Assembly: GCA_965153355.1 (NCBI GenBank)
Contig: OZ231128.1
Coordinates: 24,242,001 to 24,306,000, forward strand
Direction of reading: 5' to 3'
Length of the DNA: 64,000 nucleotides
From: Flaccisagitta enflata
Lineage: Eukaryota > Chaetognatha > Sagittoidea > Aphragmophora
The position numbers and the translations under genes are program-made. Below, piece after piece: positions 56,810 to 64,000 of this stretch; the first letter of the stretch is position 1; each line of letters opens with the position of its first letter. Under the pieces are notes generated by a model that was not told the DNA's origin, did not search any database, and saw only the letters and a list, made by a program, of their open reading frames with translations.

Positions 56810-57150
56810 TCCCCCCCCCCCCTGACGGACAATGACCAACAACGACTGACAATGACCAACAACGACCGACAATGCCTGCCTGCCTGCCTGCCTGCCTGCC
56901 TCTCTGCCCCCGTGCCTGCCTGCCTTCAGTGCTGACACAGAGAAATTACGGCGACAAATGACGCCTGTGCCTGCCAACACAAATGAGTGACACCGACAAT
57001 GAATACGTGAGTCTGCCGACACATATTAGTGACACCGACGATGAATGCTAGCAGACACTAACAACCAAAGCTTACATCTGCCGATGCAAATAATGGGGAA
57101 CAACAACCGACAATGTCTACCTGCCGACACAGATGAGTGACACCGACGAC
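56810..57150 (+). repeat. Degenerate minisatellite with (TGCC)n block
   Basis: ACAATGACCAACAACGAC units and about nine TGCC tetramers (56,873-56,920) are followed by four imperfect copies of about 60 bp sharing CTGCCGACACA, ATGAGTGACACCGACGA and AATGAATGC. Confidence 0.75.
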
Positions 57151-57271
57151 CGACGCCTCTGAATAACCTTTGACAGTGACCTTTGACCCTTGGACGGCCC
57201 TGGAGAACTGCGACGACCTGCACAGTGCACACTGGAACCAATATTCAAATGATGAGAAAGAGAGATAGTTG

Positions 57272-57295
57272 AAAGAGAGAGAGAGAGAGAGAGAG

Positions 57296-57334
<39 letters not shown>

Positions 57335-57365
57335 CAGACAGACAGACAGAGATAGAGACAAAGAT
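57272..57365 (+). repeat. (GA)n-(GAAA)n-(GACA)n compound microsatellite
   Basis: The three related purine-rich motifs follow each other in about 90 bp. Confidence 0.95.
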
Positions 57366-57788
57366 ACAGTAGATTTTCTTCAGACTTGGGAGGATAGGGG
57401 CATGCATACCATGCAGATAAAAAAAAGATGCACATTTGGATAACCAACTTTTCTTATGAATCTTAAAAGTAGAATAGTAGCTCATTGGAAAGCCCTTCAA
57501 AAGCACTTCCACTTGCTGCCAGACTAGCATTTTTTTTTGTTCAGAAAATAGCCTTAACTCAGACGAGATCTACTGTATACGAGTATACCTGCAAAATACT
57601 TTCCAAACAAAATTCAATTAGCAAAAAAAATGTTCCTAATCCATCCTCAATTTATTAGCATTTTCGATAGTGTCGTTTCCAAGAAAAACAGACCTACTTT
57701 TGATCGAAATAAACCAGCTTCTTTCAAGATTAAAGATGTAATAAGGTTGCTCAGGTTTTATATAAGCCTGTTTGTATTCATGAAAAAC
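57366..57788. other. Intergenic, nothing recognised
   Basis: No gene or element ends seen. Confidence 0.4.
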
Positions 57789-57789
57789 A

Positions 57790-57957
57790 TGCCCGAGTGC
57801 ACATCTACCCACGACGTGTGCGGACGGGCAGGACATCTGAGGCGTTTGGGCAGAGGTAGTGAGGCCAAAAAGCTCAAAAACGCCGATAAGGTAAATTTGG
57901 GGTAGACGGACGGATCGACCAAAAGACAGACAAAGCGGGGTATAAAGTATTGTAGCG
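57790..57957 (+). mobile_element. HINE-like element, both ends damaged
   Basis: CGTGTGCGGACGGGCAGGAC, GTTTGGGCAGAGGTAGTGAG, GCCAAAAAGCTC, GACGGACGGATCGACC and ACAAAGCGGGGTATAAAGTA follow HINE order, but the hairpin and AAGGCC end are not recognisable. Confidence 0.65.
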
Positions 57958-57969
57958 TTCATCGTGAAT

Positions 57970-58154
57970 AACAAGGCTGGATACACGGCCATACCAGTTG
58001 CGGACGGGTGGGCAGGGGCGGAAATGCGCGGTTTTACACTTTTTGACTCGTGCACACCGACGGACGGACGGACGGACGGACGGACGGACGGACGGACGGA
58101 CGGACGGACGGACGGACAAAGGCTCTTATAGAGTTGCGTGTCCGCAACTAAAAA
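57970..58154 (+). mobile_element. HINE-like element, GTTGCGGAC class, intact
   Basis: AACAAGGCTGGATACACGGC, the subterminal CAGTTGCGGACGGGTGGGCA, GGGGCGGAAATGC, about 65 bp of GACG units, ACAAAGGCTCTTATAGA and the hairpin GTTGCG-TGTC-CGCAAC with TAAAAA. The C-to-T change relative to the GTCGCGGAC class is matched by G-to-A in the other arm. Confidence 0.92.
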
Positions 58155-58248
58155 TGAAAAGAAAAAAAAAGATAGTGAAGAAGGAAAAAAAATCAATAAA
58201 AAAACCTTCTTGTCAAACAAAGAAATAGGAATGCGCCCACAAGCCTAT

Positions 58249-59084
58249 CACGGCGTCCAGGAACAAACCCTAGGTCTAAAAAAATGGTCAAGACTCCTGA
58301 CCTGGGGAATTTTTTTTTTTTTTTTTTTTTTTTTGATGCATTAGCTACAAATTAATGGCAAAAATAAAAAAATCTGCTTAGAAATATAGAATTGATGGTC
58401 AAATGATAGCCTAAAAAGGCATTTTTAAGCATATTTTAGATTAGAAATTGTATTCATGGCTTCTAAAAGTATGTAGAAATGTATGAAAAGTTTGGCTACA
58501 GTGGTTGCACTAATGCTTTTACCTACTTCAGTTTGTTTAGAGTGATTTTCCAATAATCAAAACAAAGAAATGCCAAAAACTATTGTAAAACGGCTATTTT
58601 TTGTTATTTTTTATTTCTAAGCTCTAATCTATCAAATGTTTCTTAAAACTAGCTGGATTATATTCCCGCATGTGTATCTCAACAATATTTATACATTTTT
58701 CATAGTCTTCAAGAATTTTAAAGAACTGATTATGAAAATAGGCTGAAAAAAAAATCAATTTTATGGTTTGAAATAGTTTTTTTAGTTTTTATCTATAAAA
58801 TAACCCTCTAAACCTACCAAATAGGTAAAAGCATTATTACAGCAACTATTGCCACACTTTTCAGATATCTTTTAAACAGCTTGAAGCTACAATCCTAATT
58901 TTCTGTGTAAAAAATGTATAAAAATGCTTCATTTTTGCCATCTTTAAGCTTTGAATTCTATATTTCCAAGTCCATTTTTTAATTTTTGCCATAAATTGAT
59001 AGCTAATGCCTCAAAAAAGACTTTTTCCCAGGTCAGGAGTCTTGACCATTTTTTTCGACCTATGGTTTGTTCCTGGACGCCGTG
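58249..59084. mobile_element. CACTA/Chapaev-like foldback element, 836 bp, 4-bp target duplication
   Basis: CACGGCGTCCAGGAACAAAC at the left is mirrored by GTTTGTTCCTGGACGCCGTG at the right. GGTCAAGACTCCTGACCTGGG is mirrored by CCCAGGTCAGGAGTCTTGACC. CTAT flanks both sides (58,245-58,248 and 59,085-59,088). Arms stay complementary with decay to the centre (about 58,660), next to a poly-T tract at 58,311-58,334. It has no coding capacity. CAC termini with 4-bp duplication fit Chapaev-type elements. Confidence 0.85.
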
Positions 59085-59740
59085 CTATGCCTAACGCAAC
59101 CAAATGGAAGACGAAGTCTGTGGCATGTAATTAGCCTCGACGTATGTCGACGTAACAAAGAACATTTCTGAAAATGGAGCAAATTTCTTTGGTTGTCAAG
59201 AAAAAATGGAACAAAAGCGAAAGAAAAAAAAACTAGAATGAAATAGGCATAAGGAGGAAAAAGAACCCTAGTTTGGTGTTTAGGGCCCTAAGGAAATGGG
59301 AGAGATCTTGATGGGTTCTTGGTAAGAGTGGGGTGGGAACTGAGTAGCGGATATTGGAAAGTCCGTTTCGCTACTCGTTGTGTGATGGGAATTCATAAGT
59401 GGATTGTCAAGTAAACTAGAGCGACAATGGAGCCTGATTTGGCTCGTTGACGACAATTGACAGAGTGAGGAAGTCTCTTACTACATGGAGATTAGTCCGG
59501 GATCATTACGGGCTTTTGAAAAAAAGAAATGTCATCCCGAGTACTTTTCATATTCCATTTGCATGATTGAAGCCTAATATACATGCACAGTCGTTCTGAA
59601 CAAATACCTAGTAATCAGATAGGATAGCGTAGATGTAAATTCAGAAAATATAAGAAGGAGGAAGGTAAAGATCAGATAAGAAATAGAATAGGACGGAACA
59701 GAAAAGGACAGAACAGAAACAAACAAACAAAAAGAAAAAA
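59085..59740. other. Intergenic, nothing recognised
   Basis: A-rich sequence with GGACAGAACAGAAAC repeats just before the next HINE. Confidence 0.4.
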
Positions 59741-60340
59741 AACAAGGCCAACACCTATAAGTCGCGTGCGAGACTTAAATATGTAATTACTTTATTACAT
59801 AACTACATAACTAAAATGACTTTTATTGAAATGAATTTATATAACATGACTTAAAATAATTCAAAACGACCTACAATGACTTAAAATGCCCTAATTTGAC
59901 TTGAATTGACCTAAAATGACTAAAATGATTTAGTGACTAAAATAACTTAAATTGATTCAAATTGATATAAAATGACTTTAAATGACTTAAATTGACAAAA
60001 AATGACTTAAAATGACTTAAATTGACCTAAATTTACTGAAATTTTATTCAACTGACCTAAATTGACTTAAACAGACCTAAAATGACTAAAATAATGAAAA
60101 CTATTAAAACAACTCAAATGACTTAAATTGACTTAAACTGACTTAAAATGACTTAAAATGACTTAAAATGATCTAATTTGACTTTAAATGACCTATTTGA
60201 CTTAAAATAAGCTAGTAGGAATAAAATGAATAAAAAAAGTAATGTGTGACCAACCGACCGACCAACCGACCGACCAACCGACCGACCGACCGACCGACGG
60301 ACAAAGCGGGGTGTAGAGTCGCGTAGCACGCGACTAAAAA
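59741..60340 (+). mobile_element. HINE-like element with expanded 10-bp minisatellite, 600 bp
   Basis: AACAAGGCCAACACCTATAA, the subterminal AAGTCGCGTGCGAGACTT, about forty degenerate copies of AATGACTTAA (59,790-60,215), TAATGTGTGACC, about 50 bp of ACCG units, ACAAAGCGGGGTGTAGA and the hairpin GTCGCG-TAGCA-CGCGAC with TAAAAA. Confidence 0.9.
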
Positions 60341-60655
60341 GGAAAAGAACGAAAAAAAGACAGAACTGAAAAAGTGAAGGAGGAAACTTCCGTTTTAAGA
60401 AGAGAAAAAAGTTCCAAATGATTGTTGCAAATGAGGAACCCGATTTTTGCCAAACAGTTTAACCAACAAGAGGAAACATTTGGGTGCCACTGATTTGTTT
60501 ATTGATCAAAAAGAAAAGACTGAGTGAAAAAAAAGCAAGGCCAAACACACGACAAAGTCTTATTATTGGAAAGTAATACCGAATTACCGATAGTCGGAGC
60601 CAAAAAAATGAGAGGTCATGGATATGACTATGATTCCCACTTTATTATATCATAT
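60341..60655. other. Intergenic, nothing recognised
   Basis: AAGCAAGGCCAAACACACGA at 60,534 resembles an HINE start, but no hairpin follows before the CAA tract. Confidence 0.4.
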
Positions 60656-60659
60656 TTAT

Positions 60660-61210
<551 letters not shown>

Positions 61211-61347
61211 AACGGTGAAATGCCTCTATTCCTATGCTCATCCGTGAACCTTGGTGATTTGCGTAAGTGAGCGGGAAAAGCATTCAGCCTGTTTGCCCAT
61301 CATGATCACTCGTGACTCTCTAGTCGTGACTCGTGAGATACAACGAT

Positions 61348-61797
<450 letters not shown>

Positions 61798-61808
61798 ACC
61801 CCGACGAC

Positions 61809-61964
61809 GATCAACAATATCAACAATATCAACAATATCAACAATATCAACGATATCAACAATATCAACAATATCAACAATATCAACAATATCAACAATA
61901 TCAACAATATCAACAATATCAACAATATCAACGGTATCAACAATATCAACAATATCAACAAATT
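61809..61964 (+). repeat. 9-bp minisatellite (ATCAACAAT)n
   Basis: About seventeen near-perfect ATCAACAAT units with two single-base variants, directly after the CAA tract. Confidence 0.95.
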
Positions 61965-62242
61965 TTCGAAGCAGATGACGACGGCAACGGCGAAAACGAC
62001 CATGACGATGACCATGACGACGATGACGTTGACGACGACAAACTCCGTTCCCTCCGTCTATTAATAAAAAACGAAGCGAAACCAAAAAAAGGATTTAGAA
62101 ACGGACGGATGGACTTGAATAGGAAACTTTTTTTTCCCAGGCGTTTCCGACGCTCAAAGCACGACGGGGTTTCCTCCCATTTTAGGCGTCTGGGCAAAGT
62201 TGGTGCAAAAAAGGAAAGGGAAAAAAGAAGAAGATAAAAAAA

Positions 62243-62445
62243 AACAAGTCACCCGGGGACACAATATCGTTGCGGACGGGTGGGCAGAGGCATCCAACCC
62301 CCCATACACACCCCAAACCCCACTCCATACAAAACATACATAAAATGTATACAAAACGCTCATTTTTCGATCACCTCTACGGATGGACCAACGGACGGAC
62401 GGACGGACGAAGCCTCTTATAGAGCTGCGTGTCTGCAATTTAAAA
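62243..62445 (+). mobile_element. HINE-like element, GTTGCGGAC class, decayed hairpin
   Basis: AACAAGTCACCCGGGGACAC, ATCGTTGCGGACGGGTGGGC, a C-rich core, about 25 bp of GGAC units, GAAGCCTCTTATAGA and a hairpin GCTGCG-TGTC-TGCAAT with mismatches. Confidence 0.75.
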
Positions 62446-62496
62446 GAAAATAAAAGGAAAAAAAGAGAAAAAAAGGAATTTAAGGAAAAATAAAGA

Positions 62497-62622
62497 AACA
62501 AGGCCGGATACACGGCAAGACAGTCGCGGACGATTGGGCAGGGGCCTAATGCAATAATCGCTCGGAATTCAACAAAATTCGTAACAGACGTTCCAACCTA
62601 CCGACCGACACGGCAAGGTGTA
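62497..62622 (+). mobile_element. HINE-like element, GTCGCGGAC class, left part, split
   Basis: AACAAGGCCGGATACACGGC, AAGACAGTCGCGGACGATTG, GGCAGGGGCCTAATGC, GTAACAGACG, ACCGACC and GACACGGCAAGGTGTA. It resumes at 63,147 after an insertion. Confidence 0.88.
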
Positions 62623-63142
62623 CAGTCAGTGGACAAAACAAATTAGGTAGAGAGTTCACTCTGTTGGCTTTGATCCAACCTTCTGTTATCAAACAGCAGG
62701 CTGTAAACAACTGGTTGTGAAAATTACAGTCAGCTGTCATCTTACAAAGTCGGCAAAAATCCAACCTAAATAGAATAAAATGTGACTAGCAATAATCCTG
62801 ATGAAATTCCGAGAAGTTTGATATGTTACACCTAACACTTTTTATAAGAAATAATTTTCAAACATTGTATTATAACATTATCAAATACTAATAAATGAAT
62901 TTTTATTTTCATATAAAAGTATATGTTGTGACATATCAAACTTATCAGAATTTCACCAGAATTATGAATTTGCAAGTCTTGTTCAATTTGGTGAAAGTTG
63001 GATTTTTGCCAACTTTGTAGCATGACAGCTGGCTGTAATTTTTACAACCAGTTCTTGTTTACAGCCTGCTCTTTGATAACAGCAGGTTGGATCAAAGCCA
63101 ACAGAGTGAGCTCTCTACCTATTTTGTTTTGTCCACTGACTG
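62623..63142. mobile_element. Tc1/mariner-like foldback MITE, 520 bp, inserted in an HINE
   Basis: CAGTCAGTGGACAAAACAAA is mirrored by TTTGTTTTGTCCACTGACTG with one gap. AGGTAGAGAG, GGCTTTGATCCAACC and CAGCAGGCTGTAAACAA also recur inverted. TGTA occurs on both sides (62,619-62,622 and 63,143-63,146), and the uninterrupted HINE at 47,208 has it once. The terminal sequence resembles Tc1-type ends. The duplication is longer than the TA expected. Confidence 0.85.
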
Positions 63143-63146
63143 TGTA

Positions 63147-63170
63147 GAGTCGCGTGTCCGCGACTAAAAA
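63147..63170 (+). mobile_element. HINE-like element, hairpin part of the split copy
   Basis: GAGTCGCGTGTCCGCGACTA with AAAA is the terminal hairpin. Its outer strand GTCCGCGAC complements the subterminal GTCGCGGAC 630 bp upstream. Confidence 0.88.
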
Positions 63171-63174
63171 TCCA

Positions 63175-63333
63175 AACAAACCCGACTGAGCAATGAAGCG
63201 TCTGGACTGTGTCTCCGCAGTTTTTGTCCAGGCAAACTGACAGACAAACAGACGGAGAGATGGATGGATGGACAGATGGACCAACAGACAGACCCTTTAA
63301 TAGGGATGCATTTCTAACGGCTGCATCTAAAAA
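63175..63333 (+). mobile_element. HINE-like element, GATGCG class, decayed
   Basis: AACAAACCCGACTGAGCAAT, GAAGCGTCTGGACTGTGTCT, TTTTGTCCAGGC, ACAGACAAACAGACGG and GGAT units, CCCTTTAATAGG and the hairpin GATGCATTTCTAACGGCTGCATC with TAAAAA. It abuts the preceding HINE almost directly. Confidence 0.75.
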
Positions 63334-63420
63334 GGACTGAAAATACAAACACAAAAAAATACTCTTTAACTATCTCTGAAGTATATGTTTCCAAAGTATT
63401 TCCGCGGAGACTGATCGGCT

Positions 63421-63440
63421 GAGAGAGAGAGATAAAGAGT

Positions 63441-63525
<85 letters not shown>

Positions 63526-63547
63526 ATTTAGAGAGAGAGAGAGAGAT
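63421..63547 (+). repeat. (GA)n microsatellite
   Basis: About 120 bp of GA with two short interruptions. Confidence 0.95.
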
Positions 63548-63649
63548 TATTATTTTATTTATTTATTTATTTGTTGTATTATTGTTGTGTTGTGTGTTGT
63601 TGTTTGTGTTTGTGTGTGTACTATTGTTTTTGTTTTGTTATTGTGTTGT

Positions 63650-63663
63650 TGTTAGTTGTTGTT

Positions 63664-63713
<50 letters not shown>

Positions 63714-63835
63714 CATTGTTTTCGTCATTGTCATCAACGTCGTCATTGCCGTCGTCGTCCTCGTCATCATCATCGTCGTCATCATCGATATTAGTTACGT
63801 GGTCATCATCAACAAAATCATCATCGTTTTTTGTC
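63650..63835 (+). repeat. (TTG)n and (GTCATC)n compound microsatellite
   Basis: About 55 bp of TTG are followed by a degenerate GTC/ATC trinucleotide zone to about 63,835. Confidence 0.9.
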
Positions 63836-64000
63836 ATTTTTCAGTCTGTTACGATAAAAAAAATCAAAATGGAAGAAAAAGAAGGAAAAAGGGAGAAAAA
63901 AGTGTCACAGTCGGAATTCAGTACAGGAAGATTGAAACGAAGCATTAGGAAGAGATTTCTTATGAAAATGCAGCAATTCAAAGTGAGCCTGTAACTGGTC

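Overview
This is eukaryotic, almost certainly invertebrate metazoan, nuclear DNA. The only host gene I can support is split into 17 short coding exons with GT-AG introns and encodes a secreted mosaic of C-type lectin (CTLD), EGF and von Willebrand A (VWA) domains. The rest is microsatellites and small non-autonomous transposons. The architecture and the abundance of (GTCC)n-bearing Helentron-like elements would fit a mollusc or another lophotrochozoan, but I cannot prove the phylum from this window.

Layout. Positions 1-26,900 hold no host gene that I can support. This part contains a truncated LINE reverse transcriptase (about 6,018-7,004), many microsatellites, a crowd of HINE-like elements (Helentron-associated, pearl/DINE-1 style), a second family of long-TIR elements with minisatellite cores (called family B here; densest at 19.2-22.2 kb), and several MITEs. 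Positions 26,931-52,105 are the minus-strand CTLD-EGF-VWA gene: signal peptide, CTLD1, four EGF repeats plus half of a fifth, CTLD2, CTLD3, EGF, VWA1, EGF, VWA2, 1,115 codons plus stop. All 17 exons join in consistent phase and the sum is divisible by three. Its introns carry a nearly complete LINE (about 30,150-33,672, opposite strand), an hAT-type element with a perfect 8-bp target duplication (37,843-38,915), HINEs, a 165-bp satellite array (43.7-45.1 kb), inverted repeats and long (CAA)n, (CT)n, (GT)n and (GAAA)n tracts. Positions 52.1-64 kb are again repeat-dominated: pogo-like MITE, HINEs, CACTA/Chapaev-like foldbacks and (CAA)n arrays.

The main observations beyond annotation are these. 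(1) About 30 copies of one HINE-like family share an architecture in which three short segments (the two arms of the terminal hairpin and a subterminal copy about 100-500 bp away) change together between subfamilies. (2) At four places in the lectin gene, short exon pieces are duplicated into the adjacent intron, and in three of them the two copies flank a repeat or transposon. (3) CTLD2 and CTLD3 are close paralogues, but only CTLD3 is split, by an intron made almost wholly of (CAA)n. (4) Nested insertions recover their empty sites inside the window, which gives clean target-site duplications and relative ages. Element class names rest on termini and target duplications only, because no database search was possible.
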